Shown here: piece by piece, positions 53,385 to 62,717 of the stretch
Layout: the number at the start of each line of letters is the position of its first letter
How positions within the stretch are numbered: position 1 is the first letter of the stretch
NCBI GenBank assembly: GCA_030372985.1
Contig: JAUCQB010000160.1
Span: 1-64,000, forward strand
From: Phycisphaerae bacterium
Lineage (GTDB): Bacteria; Planctomycetota; Phycisphaerae; UBA1845; PWPN01
DNA: 64,000 nt
Reading direction: 5' to 3'
Translations under genes and position numbers: made by a program
Notes under the pieces: model-generated
Told to the model about the DNA's origin: nothing
The model's input: only the letters and a program-made list of their open reading frames with translations
The model's database searches: none

Positions 53385-55358
53385 ATGGGAAAACTCTATC
53401 ATCCGGTCTTCACCGAGAAGACTGATGCCGTTCGCAAATGGACCGTCAGTGACGCGATGGATTTGTACAACATCCGAAACTGGGGCCATCCGTATTTCTC
53501 AATCAACGATCATGGCAACGCCTGTGTTCACCCTCAAGGCCCCCACGGTCCGATGCTCGATCTCAAGCAGTTGGTGGATGAGCTCCAGCGTCGCGGCATA
53601 TCGCTGCCCATTCTCATCCGCTTCTCGGACATCCTTCGAGCCCGTGTCGAAGCCCTGAATGAGGCCTTCCACCGGGCGATCCAGGAATACGGCTACAGGA
53701 GCCGTTACCTGGGTGTTTACCCCATCAAAGTGAACCAGCAGCGGCAGGTTGTCGAGGAAATCGTGACCTACGGCACGCCCTACCAGTTCGGGCTCGAGGC
53801 CGGCTCCAAGCCTGAGCTGCTGGCCATTCTGGCCCTGTTGGATTCGACCGAGTCGCTCATCATCTGCAACGGCTATAAGGACCTGGAATACATCGAAATG
53901 GCCTTGCTGGCCAGCAAGATGGGCAAGGCCGTCATGATCGTGGTCGAGAAATTCACAGAGTTGCCGCTGATTATGGAGGCCTCTCAGAGGCTGAACGTGG
54001 TGCCCCGACTGGGCATCCGGGTCAAGCTCTCCAGCCGCGGCTCCGGCAAGTGGGAGTTCTCCGGCGGCGATCGTTCCAAGTTCGGCCTGACCATCGCCGA
54101 ACTGGTGCAGGCGGTTGACTACCTCCGGGCAAATGGGACACTGGACTGCCTTCAGCTTCTTCACTTTCACCTTGGAAGCCAGATCACCAATATCCGCTCG
54201 ATTCGCGAGGGTCTGGAAGAGGCCTGCCGCATCTATGTCGAAATGGCCCAGCTCGGGGCCGCGCTGCGGTTTCTTGACGTCGGCGGCGGTCTGGCCGTCG
54301 ACTACGACGGGTCCAAGACGAATTTTGCCAGCAGCCGTAACTACTCCATGCAGGAGTACGCCAACGACGTCGTCAGTGCGGTGCTGGAGGCCTGCGACGC
54401 CGCCGAGGTACCCCACCCGGTGATCGTCTCGGAGTCCGGCCGGGCGATCACGGCGCATCACTCGGTTCTGGTCTTCAACGTCCTGGGCGTCAGCTCGTAC
54501 AGCGAGGTCGACGTCCCCAAGGAAATCCCCGAGGACAAACCCGACCTGATCCGCAATCTGCTCGAGTGCTACCGGAACATCACTCGCAAGAACTTCCAGG
54601 AGAGTTACCACGACGCCCTGCACTACCGCGAGGAATGCATGAGCCTCTTCCGGCACGGCTATCTGACCCTCAAGGACCGGAGCATGGTCGAGTCCATCTT
54701 CTGGGCGGCCATGCAGCGGATCCTGAGGATCGTGCAGGAACTGGAGTACGTTCCGGACGATCTCGAAGGGCTCCGCCGGTCCTTGGCCGACACCTACTTC
54801 TGCAACTTCTCGTGTTTCCAGTCCCTGCCCGACTTCTGGGCGGTCCAGCAGCTTTTCCCGATCCTGCCGATCCACCGGCTGGACGAAAAGCCCACGCGGC
54901 AGGGGATCCTGGCCGACATCACCTGTGACTCCGACGGCAAGATCGACCGGTTCATCGACCTGCGCGATGTCAAGGACGCCCTGGAACTGCACCCCCTCAA
55001 CGGCGAAGATTACATTCTGGGCGTGTTCCTGACCGGGGCGTATCAAGAGACGCTCGGCGACATGCATAACCTCTTTGGAGACACGAACGTCGTGCACATC
55101 CGGCTTGGCCCCGAGGGCGGCTACGTGATCGAGCAACTGGTCAAGGGGGACACGATCAAGGAGGTCCTGCAATTCATGCAGTACTCCCCGAACGATCTCT
55201 CCAACCGGATGCGAACGACGGTCGAGTCGGCCGTCCGGTCGGGCACGATCTCTTTCGAGGAGGCCGGCCACTTCCTGGAGAAGTACGAGCGAGGTCTGCA
55301 GGGCTACACGTATCTGGAGCGGCGTGCTCCAAAGCCGACTGCCACCGATCATGTCTGA
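53385..55358 (+). CDS. speA: biosynthetic arginine decarboxylase
   Basis: The 657-residue protein is of typical SpeA length. The PLP lysine is K115 in YLGVYPIKVNQQR. Other family features: RGSGKWEFSGGDRSKFGLT near 225-243, FHLGSQITNIRSIREG near 262, LDVGGGLAVDYDGS, SESGRAITAHHSVLVFNV near 350, and DITCDSDGKIDRFID near 510. It decarboxylates arginine to agmatine for polyamine synthesis. The N-terminus DAMDLYNIRNWGHPYFSIN is standard. GAGGA precedes the ATG. The PAP2 gene downstream overlaps by 8 bases. No agmatinase is visible in the window. Confidence 0.96.
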   Translation: MGKLYHPVFTEKTDAVRKWTVSDAMDLYNIRNWGHPYFSINDHGNACVHPQGPHGPMLDLKQLVDELQRRGISLPILIRFSDILRARVEALNEAFHRAIQEYGYRSRYLGVYPIKVNQQRQVVEEIVTYGTPYQFGLEAGSKPELLAILALLDSTESLIICNGYKDLEYIEMALLASKMGKAVMIVVEKFTELPLIMEASQRLNVVPRLGIRVKLSSRGSGKWEFSGGDRSKFGLTIAELVQAVDYLRANGTLDCLQLLHFHLGSQITNIRSIREGLEEACRIYVEMAQLGAALRFLDVGGGLAVDYDGSKTNFASSRNYSMQEYANDVVSAVLEACDAAEVPHPVIVSESGRAITAHHSVLVFNVLGVSSYSEVDVPKEIPEDKPDLIRNLLECYRNITRKNFQESYHDALHYREECMSLFRHGYLTLKDRSMVESIFWAAMQRILRIVQELEYVPDDLEGLRRSLADTYFCNFSCFQSLPDFWAVQQLFPILPIHRLDEKPTRQGILADITCDSDGKIDRFIDLRDVKDALELHPLNGEDYILGVFLTGAYQETLGDMHNLFGDTNVVHIRLGPEGGYVIEQLVKGDTIKEVLQFMQYSPNDLSNRMRTTVESAVRSGTISFEEAGHFLEKYERGLQGYTYLERRAPKPTATDHV

Positions 55359-56106
55359 GTTGTCAGCACCACAACGAGCGAATCGGCTCAAACGCGGCCT
55401 GCTCGCGGTTGTGGTTGTCGTGGCATGGCTGCTCCTGTTGTGTTTCGACGTTCGGATCATGCGGTGGGGTGCCGGCGTCTTCCCTGACAACCCGCGCGGC
55501 TGGACGGAGCAGTTCCTGCTGGGCCTGCGGGACTTCGGGCAGATTCTGCCGGTGCTCGTGACCTGCGTCATCGTGGCCGCCTTTGATGCCCGGTGGCGGC
55601 AGGTGGTTGCGGCCATCCTGTTGGCCCAACTGCTGGCGATGCTGGTCTACAACGGCGGCAAGTATACGATCGTCCGGTATCGCCCAAATGCCGACGTGGT
55701 CGACGTTCGCGACCCGGTCGCCCGCTCGGCCGATTCGTGGGCCGGCTGGGCTCCGGGTAACACCGAAGAACGCAGCGTGTCCTTTCCTTCAGGCCACTCC
55801 GCGGCCGCCTTTGCCTTCGGCACGGTGCTGGCCGCGTTCTACCCCCGCCTGGCTTGGCTGTTCTGGACCCTGGCCGTCGGCTGCGCCGCCTCCCGGTTTA
55901 TCCAGTTCTTTCACTGGCCCAGCGACTGCCTGGCGGGCGGGACGATCGGGTACCTGAGTGCCTGTCTGGCGTTGGGGGTCTTTGGACCCGGCCGCAGATA
56001 CACCCTTGGTGAGCGAATGGAACCGGTTGCAGGCGTCGCCGAGGGGCTGCCGCCGGACCCCGCCGAGCACCATGATCGTGCCCTCAGCGGGCATGCCAAG
56101 GAATGA
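55351..56106 (+). CDS. PAP2-family membrane phosphatase
   Basis: ATG 55351 overlaps the speA stop by 8 bases; the earlier frame has no support. The 251-residue protein has several hydrophobic segments and the three PAP2 phosphatase motifs: KYTIVRYRP (KX6RP), SFPSGHSAAAFAFG (PSGH) and SRFIQFFHWPSD (SRX5HX3D). It is a membrane lipid phosphatase such as an undecaprenyl-pyrophosphate or phosphatidic-acid phosphatase. Coupling with speA is probably transcriptional only. The charged C-terminal tail (ERMEPVAGVAEGLPPDPAEHH) is unlike most relatives. Confidence 0.88.
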   Translation: MSELSAPQRANRLKRGLLAVVVVVAWLLLLCFDVRIMRWGAGVFPDNPRGWTEQFLLGLRDFGQILPVLVTCVIVAAFDARWRQVVAAILLAQLLAMLVYNGGKYTIVRYRPNADVVDVRDPVARSADSWAGWAPGNTEERSVSFPSGHSAAAFAFGTVLAAFYPRLAWLFWTLAVGCAASRFIQFFHWPSDCLAGGTIGYLSACLALGVFGPGRRYTLGERMEPVAGVAEGLPPDPAEHHDRALSGHAKE

Positions 56107-56219
56107 CCGTTCGGCCTGCCGACAGCTTCTTCTTCCAGGCCGCTTGCCGGTAAGCCCAGATCGGCTGCGTCTTGGCCCGGCAGTCCTCGTTTTCGGCCGG
56201 TGACGTTATCATATCGCCG

Positions 56220-57362
56220 GTGTTTGAGCTTGAGATTCATCATTGTGAGCCCGGCGGGCAGGCTCGGGTGGGCACCGTGCATACGCCGCATGGGCCGGTA
56301 CGCACACCGGCGTTCATGCCGGTCGGCACGCGGGCTTCGGTGAGGGGCCTCTGGCCCGACCAGGTTCGCGACAGCGGCGCGGACATCATTCTGGCCAACA
56401 CTTATCACCTGGCTCTGCGGCCGGGAGCGGAACTCATCGGGCAACTCGGGGGGCTGCACCGGTTTATCGGCTGGGACGGCCCGATCCTGACGGACAGCGG
56501 CGGCTACCAGGTCTTTTCCCTGGCGGAGCTGAACCACATTACCGACGACGGTGTGACTTTCCGTTCGCACATCGACGGGCAGTGGCTTCATCTCGACCCC
56601 GTATCGGCCACTCGGATTCAGAACCTGCTTGGTGCCGACATTATCATGGCCTTTGATGAGTGTCCTCCCGGCGATGCCGGCCGTGAGGTGGTGGCCCGAG
56701 CGGTGGATCGAACCATCCGCTGGGCCGCCAGCTGCAAGCAGACTCACCCGCGGGATGATCAGGCTTTATTCGGTATCGTCCAGGGTGGTGTGTTTCACGA
56801 CCTAAGGCGGTTGTGCGCCGACCGGCTGATCGACCTGGACTTCCACGGGTACGCGGTCGGCGGACTGTCTGTGGGCGAGACGCGAGAGAGCATGGTCGAG
56901 GTCCTGACTGAGCTGGTTCCCCGTTTGCCGCCGGGCAAACCGCGGTACCTGATGGGCGTGGGCATGCCGCGAGATATCCTCGCGGCCGTGCGTGCGGGCG
57001 TGGATATGTTCGACTGCGTGCTACCGACGCGGAACGGTCGAAACGGCTACGCCTTCACCGCGACGCTTCCGCTCAGGCTTCGCAATGAGCAATACCGCGG
57101 CCAGGACCTGCCCCTGGAGGCCGACTGCCCATGTCCGACCTGCCGGCGGTTCAGCAGGGCCTACATCCGGCACCTGTTCCTCGCCGGCGAGATGATGGGG
57201 CCTATCCTCCTGTCGCTGCACAACTTGTGGTTCTTCCAACGTTTCATGTCGCGGGTGAGAGACTTGATTCCCAGCAGGGATTGGCGCACACTGCTGGCCG
57301 AGTTCCCGGTAGCCGCCGAAAGCGGCCCGAACAAGGTCGACGATGAAGGAGCCTGCGAGTGA
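56220..57362 (+). CDS. tgt: queuine tRNA-ribosyltransferase
   Basis: GTG 56220 gives 380 residues, the usual Tgt length; the longer frame begins at a TTG and is not supported. No clear ribosome-binding site precedes it, so the start is moderate. The nucleophile region is PTRNGRNGYAF with the aspartate of FDCVLPTRNG, the base-binding loop is DSGGYQVFSLAE, and FGIVQGGVFHDLR is the Gln-Gly-Gly motif. The zinc ligands CPCPTCRRFSRAYIRHL lie near residue 305. It exchanges guanine 34 for preQ1/queuine in GUN tRNAs. Its TGA overlaps the yajC start (57359-57362). Confidence 0.95.
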   Translation: MFELEIHHCEPGGQARVGTVHTPHGPVRTPAFMPVGTRASVRGLWPDQVRDSGADIILANTYHLALRPGAELIGQLGGLHRFIGWDGPILTDSGGYQVFSLAELNHITDDGVTFRSHIDGQWLHLDPVSATRIQNLLGADIIMAFDECPPGDAGREVVARAVDRTIRWAASCKQTHPRDDQALFGIVQGGVFHDLRRLCADRLIDLDFHGYAVGGLSVGETRESMVEVLTELVPRLPPGKPRYLMGVGMPRDILAAVRAGVDMFDCVLPTRNGRNGYAFTATLPLRLRNEQYRGQDLPLEADCPCPTCRRFSRAYIRHLFLAGEMMGPILLSLHNLWFFQRFMSRVRDLIPSRDWRTLLAEFPVAAESGPNKVDDEGACE

Positions 57363-57694
57363 CGCACCTGTTTGCCATACCCGTTGTTGCCCAGAACGGC
57401 GGTGGCCCTCCGACAATGTGGATCGGACTGATCCTGATGATCGTGGTGTTCTACGGCATGGTGGCCTGGAACAGCCGCAAGGACAAGAAACGCCGCCAGG
57501 ATATGCTTAATGCGGTCAAGAAGAACGACCGCGTCATGACCATCGGTGGCATCATCGGCACGGTGGTGACCGCCAGCGACAGTGAGGTCACACTCAAAGT
57601 TGACGAATCCGCCAACGTGAAGATCACCTTTACCCGCGGCGCCATTCAGAAGGTCCTGACCGAAGGCGAGAAGCCGGCCGAGATAGGCAACTGA
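57359..57694 (+). CDS. yajC: preprotein translocase subunit YajC
   Basis: The 111-residue protein starts at GTG 57359, 4 bases into the tgt end. It has one N-terminal transmembrane helix (MWIGLILMIVVFYGMVAW) after a short Gly-rich segment, a basic loop (NSRKDKKRRQDMLNAVKKND), then a small beta domain RVMTIGGIIGTVVTASDSEV, which is the YajC hallmark. It accompanies SecDF in protein export. In many bacteria tgt-yajC-secD-secF is one operon; here trkH on the opposite strand follows, so secDF must be elsewhere. Confidence 0.95.
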   Translation: MTHLFAIPVVAQNGGGPPTMWIGLILMIVVFYGMVAWNSRKDKKRRQDMLNAVKKNDRVMTIGGIIGTVVTASDSEVTLKVDESANVKITFTRGAIQKVLTEGEKPAEIGN

Positions 57695-57840
57695 TTCGCT
57701 TGACCAGTCCCGCCTTGCCCAGGCAGGGCAGAGTCGCTGTTGATACCGATCGGCATGCTCACGCGATAAAAGAAAGATGATCGCCGACCGAGGGATTTGC
57801 GCTCAGGTCGCGTCGAGGGGGTTCGGCGACTTTGTAGGAT

Positions 57841-59805
57841 TCAAGCTGTTCCCGCAGCATTCAATAACGGGGGCTGTTTGCTCTTGACGGCGACCCCGCG
57901 CAGGAGGAGAGCGACCGGGAGCACCCGACCGAGAAGCATGGCCAGAATCAGCACGCTGCGGCTGCTCACGCGCACCCAGACCGGTCCGCTCAGGCGGTCC
58001 TCGGTTGGCAGTTGGCTGGTCAGTCCGGCGGACAGCCCGGTGTTGGTGCAGACGCTGACCGACTCGAACAGGGCGCTGCTTGATTCGTACACATAGGCCT
58101 CCGACGAGGCACCTTTCTGACGATAAGTGAGCACGAAGCTCGTGAGGGCGATCAGCAGGGCCATCGCTGCGACCACCGTGCCGGCCGCGGCCAGGGCCTG
58201 TCGACCGGCACCGCTGTTGAAGTCTGCTTCGCTGCGCCACAACCGTCCCCTGGGTCGAACAATCGCCAGCAGCAGCAGCCCAACGACACAAATCCGCACG
58301 CCGCCGGCGGTCCCACCCACCGAGCCGCCGATGACCATCCAGATCATGAGCAGGTGGCGGCTGGCGGGAGAGAGTGACTTGTCGTCCAACCGGGCGGTCC
58401 GCATGCCACATGTCCTGGCTGCCGCGCTGTGGAAAAAAGCCGCCCCGATCCGCGGACCGCGTGCCATGGTCGGCATCCGCTCGGCCTGCACCCGCTCGCT
58501 GCCGTCGGAACTGAACACGATTTCCCCGGCCGGAGCGGAGGATGTGCCGTTCCATTGGAGGCTGCCGAGCGTTTTCTCCTGGGGGTATCGAAGCTGCCAT
58601 GCGTAGCTGCTCTCGATGCCGTACAGCAGGACGGCGCCGACCACCAGGAGCAGGGCCGTGGCGACCAGCGTTAACCAGACATCCGCAGGCATGCGGGTAC
58701 CGCGGTCGCGAAGTCTGCGGTAGATCGAGAACAGTGCGGGCCCGCCGATGCTGCCCAGGACCATCAGTGGCAAGATCACAGCATAGGTGGTGGCCAGCCC
58801 GCGGGCCCCGACCATGCTGTCGCTGTTGAGCGTCAGGCCCACGTTGCAGACCGCACTGACCGTATGGAACAGGGATCCCATCAGTTTGGGCCGCAGCGGC
58901 TCGGCGGAATTGAACCACTTCGGTTGCGAGAAAAACAACGCCAGGAAGCCGATGAGTTCGACCGCCAGGAGCAGGACGCACGAGAACCTGATCCCCCTCC
59001 AAAGCCCCTGGGGGGTGGTATCATCCTGATGCGTTTCCCAGCCGAGCATGGCCCGCAGCCGCAGGCCGAGCACCGTACCGATCGACAGGATGGCCAGTCC
59101 GCCGAGCTGCATCAGCAGCAGAATCACGATCTGCCCGCCGAGACTGAAGTCATGGCCCACGTCGTGAACCGACAGGCCGGTACCGGTGATCGCCGACGTC
59201 GAGGTGAACAGACAATTGAGGGCATGGGCCCCGAGTTCGTAGCGGAACTGGCCCGCGTAGCTGCTCTCGGAAAGGGCAGGATAGGTCCGGGCCCAACATC
59301 GCGGCAACGACAAGATCAGGCCGCCGACGATCGACATGAAAAAGCCAGCGAGGAACAGCCTCCGGACCGGACCGGGATGCACGCCCGGCAAAGGCCCTTC
59401 GGTCAGCCACTTGATCCCTGCCTGGGCCGTGGCGACCAACCCGGCTGCCGCGCTGTAACCGGCGATGATCTCGAGGACTTCCCGCTCCCGGTCGTGATCC
59501 AGAGTCCACCACACCGTACCGGCCAGCAGAACCGCGAAGTCCAGCCAGCATCGCCCGATCCGGGCGGAGATTTCGACGGGCGGGATGAGCAGCATGATGC
59601 GGCTGAGCAGAAAGAGGGCCCCGGCGGCGACCAGGAGCTGATAGATGTGCCGGTCTTCGACGGCCGGCTCATCAAAGCCATAGGTGAGGGCCAGGCCCAC
59701 GGCTCCGGCCAGTGCGGACGGCCACCATAGCCACCGCGCACGTCTGGGAAACAAGGGCAGGTATTCCTGGGTTGCCAAGCGTTGCTCCCCCGCCGGCCGA
59801 CTCAC
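57841..59805 (-). CDS. TrkH/KtrB-type potassium uptake membrane subunit
   Basis: The longest form has 654 residues from GTG 59805; a TTG at 59778 with GGGGGAG 6 bases upstream is the likelier start. The four K+-selectivity loops are visible: AITGTGLS near 215, AVCNVGLTLN near 320, GGSVGGTAGG near 500 and VCTNTGLS near 590. It has about ten membrane segments. Compared with typical TrkH (about 480 residues) the N-terminus (about 140 residues with four extra helices) and a loop near residues 400-465 are longer. No TrkA/KtrA partner is in the window, so regulation is unknown. It converges on yajC. Confidence 0.9.
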   Translation of the reverse strand: MSRPAGEQRLATQEYLPLFPRRARWLWWPSALAGAVGLALTYGFDEPAVEDRHIYQLLVAAGALFLLSRIMLLIPPVEISARIGRCWLDFAVLLAGTVWWTLDHDREREVLEIIAGYSAAAGLVATAQAGIKWLTEGPLPGVHPGPVRRLFLAGFFMSIVGGLILSLPRCWARTYPALSESSYAGQFRYELGAHALNCLFTSTSAITGTGLSVHDVGHDFSLGGQIVILLLMQLGGLAILSIGTVLGLRLRAMLGWETHQDDTTPQGLWRGIRFSCVLLLAVELIGFLALFFSQPKWFNSAEPLRPKLMGSLFHTVSAVCNVGLTLNSDSMVGARGLATTYAVILPLMVLGSIGGPALFSIYRRLRDRGTRMPADVWLTLVATALLLVVGAVLLYGIESSYAWQLRYPQEKTLGSLQWNGTSSAPAGEIVFSSDGSERVQAERMPTMARGPRIGAAFFHSAAARTCGMRTARLDDKSLSPASRHLLMIWMVIGGSVGGTAGGVRICVVGLLLLAIVRPRGRLWRSEADFNSGAGRQALAAAGTVVAAMALLIALTSFVLTYRQKGASSEAYVYESSSALFESVSVCTNTGLSAGLTSQLPTEDRLSGPVWVRVSSRSVLILAMLLGRVLPVALLLRGVAVKSKQPPLLNAAGTA

Positions 59806-59820
59806 GGGCGGGATGACCGG

Positions 59821-60210
59821 TCATGCCTTCTTATACACCTTGTCCGGATTCAGCAGACGCCGGGCACAGACCGACCACTGCCCGGTTGCCGCGTCATACT
59901 TGCGAAAGAAGCAGTTCCTGTAACCCTCATGACAAGCGGCACCGTTCTGCTTGACTTTCATGAGAATCGTGTCGGCGTCGCAGTCGATGAACACCTCGCG
60001 GATTTCCTGGGTGTGACCGCTGGTTTCGCCCTTCATCCAATACTGTTGACGCGAGCGTGACCAGAAGTGCGTCGTACCTGTCCGGATCGACTCTCCCAGA
60101 CTGTGCTTGTTCATGTAGGCCATCATCAGCACTTCGCCGGTATCGGCGTCCTGAATGATCGCCGGGATCAGGCCGTTCGCGTCATACTTGAGGTCATCGA
60201 GCCCCTGCAT
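59821..60210 (-). CDS. hisI: phosphoribosyl-AMP cyclohydrolase
   Basis: ATG 60210 has GGAG 6 bases before it, so the first four residues of the longer frame are dropped; the product has 129 residues. Family motifs are [59 protein letters not shown] and [17 protein letters not shown] holds the zinc/magnesium Asp-Asp pair and a later Cys (AACH) the other ligand. It catalyses the third step of histidine synthesis. It is single-domain (no HisE part). It is just downstream of an unusual repeat region and close to trkH on the same strand. Confidence 0.96.
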   Translation of the reverse strand: MQGLDDLKYDANGLIPAIIQDADTGEVLMMAYMNKHSLGESIRTGTTHFWSRSRQQYWMKGETSGHTQEIREVFIDCDADTILMKVKQNGAACHEGYRNCFFRKYDAATGQWSVCARRLLNPDKVYKKA

Positions 60211-60235
60211 GTGGCGCTCCATCCGTCAAATCGGC

Positions 60236-60341
60236 GCGTTTCACGCTGGCTTGTAGCCGCCGCCCTCCGAGTCGGCCGTCGCCGGCTGAGCCTGCCTCGC
60301 CGCAGACGAGACGTCGGCCGCTACAGACGATGGTGAAACGC
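60236..60341. repeat. imperfect palindrome with GCGTTTCAC/GTGAAACGC ends
   Basis: GCGTTTCAC at 60236-60244 is the reverse complement of GTGAAACGC at 60333-60341; inside, TGTAGC 60252-60257 pairs with GCTACA 60320-60325, and GC-rich segments fold further. The element lies upstream of hisI. Confidence 0.6.
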
Positions 60342-60349
60342 TTCAAGGA

Positions 60350-60423
60350 ACTCTAACGGGCTGGCTTCCAGCCAGTCGATTGGACCGGCCAGATGCCGGT
60401 CGCACACAGGGTTTTGTTAGAGT
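60350..60423. repeat. three-way-junction element, copy 2
   Basis: Outer stem ACTCTAAC 60350-60357 with GTTAGAGT 60416-60423 encloses hairpin GGCTGG-CTT-CCAGCC (60359-60373) and hairpin GACCGGC-CAGAT-GCCGGTC (60383-60401). Layout and inner words match the element at 53099-53157, while the outer stem differs in sequence. Confidence 0.7.
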
Positions 60424-60467
60424 CCATGACACCCCCCGGCTACCCCTGAACCGGAGGGCATACTGTA

Positions 60468-62654
60468 TCATCCGACGTGGATGAAGGCCACTTTGTCGCG
60501 GAACCGTCGGCGGAGATCGGCCTTCAGGGGTGCGTAGACGGGGTTTTGCAGGCTCGGGTCCTCACGGACCAGCGAGGCGGCGTCGTCGCGTGCCTGCATC
60601 AGGAGATCAGCGTCTTCCAGGAGGTTGGCGACCCGAAACTCGGGCCAGCCGTGCTGGCGGGTGCCCAGCAGCTCACCGGGCCCCCGCAGTCGCAGGTCCT
60701 CCTCGGCGATCCGAAAGCCGTCGGTGGTCCGGCAAAGGATGTCCAGTCGCTCGGTGGCCAGGCCGGACGGCGAATCGGTCATCAGAAGGCAGATCGACGC
60801 CTTTGACCCCCGCCCGACGCGCCCGCGAAGCTGGTGCAGGGCGGCCAGGCCGTATCGCTCGGCATGCTGCACGACCATGACGGTGGCGTTGGGCACATCC
60901 ACGCCGACCTCAATGACCGTTGTGCACACGAGGGCGTCAAGACGACCGGCGGCAAACTCCCGCATGACCGCCTGTTTGTCGGCGTTCTTCATACGTCCAT
61001 GGAGCAAGCCCACCTTGCTGTTCGGCAGAAGATCCCGAGCCACGCGACCGACCTCTACCGTGGCCGCCTTCAGATCCAGCTCGTCCGACTCTTCCACAAG
61101 AGGGTAGACCACGTACACCTGGTCCCCTTCGCAAATTCGCTGTCGAACCGCCAGCCATGCCCCGGCCTCTTCTTCCGGCCGCACGATCTTTGTATGGATC
61201 GGCTGCCTTCCGGGTGGCAGCGAGTCGATCGTCGAGATATCCAGGTCGCCGAAGACGGTCATCGACAACGTCCGCGGGATCGGCGTGGCCGTCATGACCA
61301 GATAGTGCGGCACAACCGTGGTGGCACCCCGGCGAGGAGCGGTCTTTTTTCCTCGCATCGTGGCCCGTTGAGAGACGCCGAACTTGTGCTGTTCGTCGAC
61401 GATGACCAGACCAAGATCCGCGAACTCCACAGCCTTCTCCAGGAGTGCCTGGGTGCCGACAATGAGGTTGATCTCCCCCTTGGCGATGGAGGCCAAAAGC
61501 CTGTCTCTCTGAGATTTGGGCGTCTTACCGGTCAGCAGGCACCTTTCGACGCGACTGCCGGCCAGGTATCGCTCGATCCCGGCAAAGTGCTGCGCGGCCA
61601 GGACCTCCGTCGGTGCCAGGATGGCACACTGTGTCTTGTTGGCGATGGCCGTCAAGGCCGCGTACAGGGCGACCACTGTTTTACCGCTGCCGACGTCGCC
61701 CTGTAACAGGCGGGTCATCGGCTTGTCGCGGGCGAGGTCCGCGCTGATCTCGGAAATGACCTTGTTTTGCGCGGCGGTCAGCGAAAACGGGAAGCGGCGA
61801 CGGATTCTCCGATCAATTTCCGGCGTCACCGGGAGTCTGGGCGCCTGAGCTCTGGTGGCCGTCCATCGGCGTTGCAGCGAGATCGCCAGTTGCATGGTAA
61901 AAAGCTCGTCGTAAGCCAGGCGTCGTCTGGCTTCCACGGCTTGGCTCGGCTGATCCGGATGGTGCATCCGGCGAACGGCTTCCTGGCGACCCATCAGTTG
62001 CCGGCGTTGGCGCAAAGACGCCGGCAGGGGCTCGGTGATGGAACTGATCGCTTCCTTGAGGGCGCTCTCGACGATTCGAGCGATGTGGATGGTCGATAGC
62101 GAGGCGGTCGCCTTGTAGATCGGCACCACCCGCTCGAAATCCCACGTTTTCGGACTGGCCTTGGGGTCGAGCTGTTCAACGGTCGGGTTGACGAATTGAC
62201 CGAGGCCTTCGAATTCTCCGACTTGCCCGTGGATTCGCAGCACCTGTCCCCGCTGGAAGCGGTCTCGCAGGTAGGGGGCGTTGAACCATGCAACCCGCAC
62301 AGTTCCCGTGCCGTCGCTGAGTCTGAGAGTGACGCTCGGGCCGCCGCGGCGGGCAGGGCTGCTCCGCACCGAGTCGACCACGCCGATCACCGTCGCGTGG
62401 GCGTCAAGGACCAGGCTGTCGACGGATTGAGGACGGCCCTGGTGCTCGTGCCGAAACGGGAAATACTCGATCAGGTCGCCGACCGTCTGGATTCCGATCT
62501 TCGACAGCAGTCTGGCTCTTTGAGGACCAACGCCTCGTACGAACTGGACCGGCTTGTCGAGCGGCGACTGAGGCTTGAACGCGACGGGGGCTGGAGAATG
62601 CGGAGTGGCGGGGCGGAACTGCCTCGATGCATGATCCGCCGCCGCCGGTCCCAC
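60468..62654 (-). CDS. recG: ATP-dependent DNA helicase RecG
   Basis: GTG 62654 is supported by GGAGG 8 bases upstream. The 728-residue protein starts with a wedge/OB domain (VQFVRGVGPQRARLLSKIGI, GVVDSVRSSPARRGG). The helicase motifs are LLQGDVGSGKTVVAL (Walker A), DEQHKFGVSQR (DExH), MTATPIPRTLSM (motif III), LLHGRMKNADK, TTVIEVGVDVPNA and QLRGRVGRG (motifs V-VI). The C-terminal ELLGTRQHGWPEFRVANLLED is the family tail. It reverses stalled forks and processes Holliday junctions. Size and motifs are all normal. Confidence 0.97.
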   Translation of the reverse strand: MGPAAADHASRQFRPATPHSPAPVAFKPQSPLDKPVQFVRGVGPQRARLLSKIGIQTVGDLIEYFPFRHEHQGRPQSVDSLVLDAHATVIGVVDSVRSSPARRGGPSVTLRLSDGTGTVRVAWFNAPYLRDRFQRGQVLRIHGQVGEFEGLGQFVNPTVEQLDPKASPKTWDFERVVPIYKATASLSTIHIARIVESALKEAISSITEPLPASLRQRRQLMGRQEAVRRMHHPDQPSQAVEARRRLAYDELFTMQLAISLQRRWTATRAQAPRLPVTPEIDRRIRRRFPFSLTAAQNKVISEISADLARDKPMTRLLQGDVGSGKTVVALYAALTAIANKTQCAILAPTEVLAAQHFAGIERYLAGSRVERCLLTGKTPKSQRDRLLASIAKGEINLIVGTQALLEKAVEFADLGLVIVDEQHKFGVSQRATMRGKKTAPRRGATTVVPHYLVMTATPIPRTLSMTVFGDLDISTIDSLPPGRQPIHTKIVRPEEEAGAWLAVRQRICEGDQVYVVYPLVEESDELDLKAATVEVGRVARDLLPNSKVGLLHGRMKNADKQAVMREFAAGRLDALVCTTVIEVGVDVPNATVMVVQHAERYGLAALHQLRGRVGRGSKASICLLMTDSPSGLATERLDILCRTTDGFRIAEEDLRLRGPGELLGTRQHGWPEFRVANLLEDADLLMQARDDAASLVREDPSLQNPVYAPLKADLRRRFRDKVAFIHVG

Positions 62655-62717
62655 TATTCCAGCCTCCGTCTGAGGGAGCAGGCATCCCTGCCATGCGGTC
62701 GATGACCTGGACCCGGA

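Noticed and set aside
53499-55616. 705-codon open frame antisense to speA
   Set aside because: GC-rich codon bias of speA opens the opposite frame; the speA motifs are decisive.
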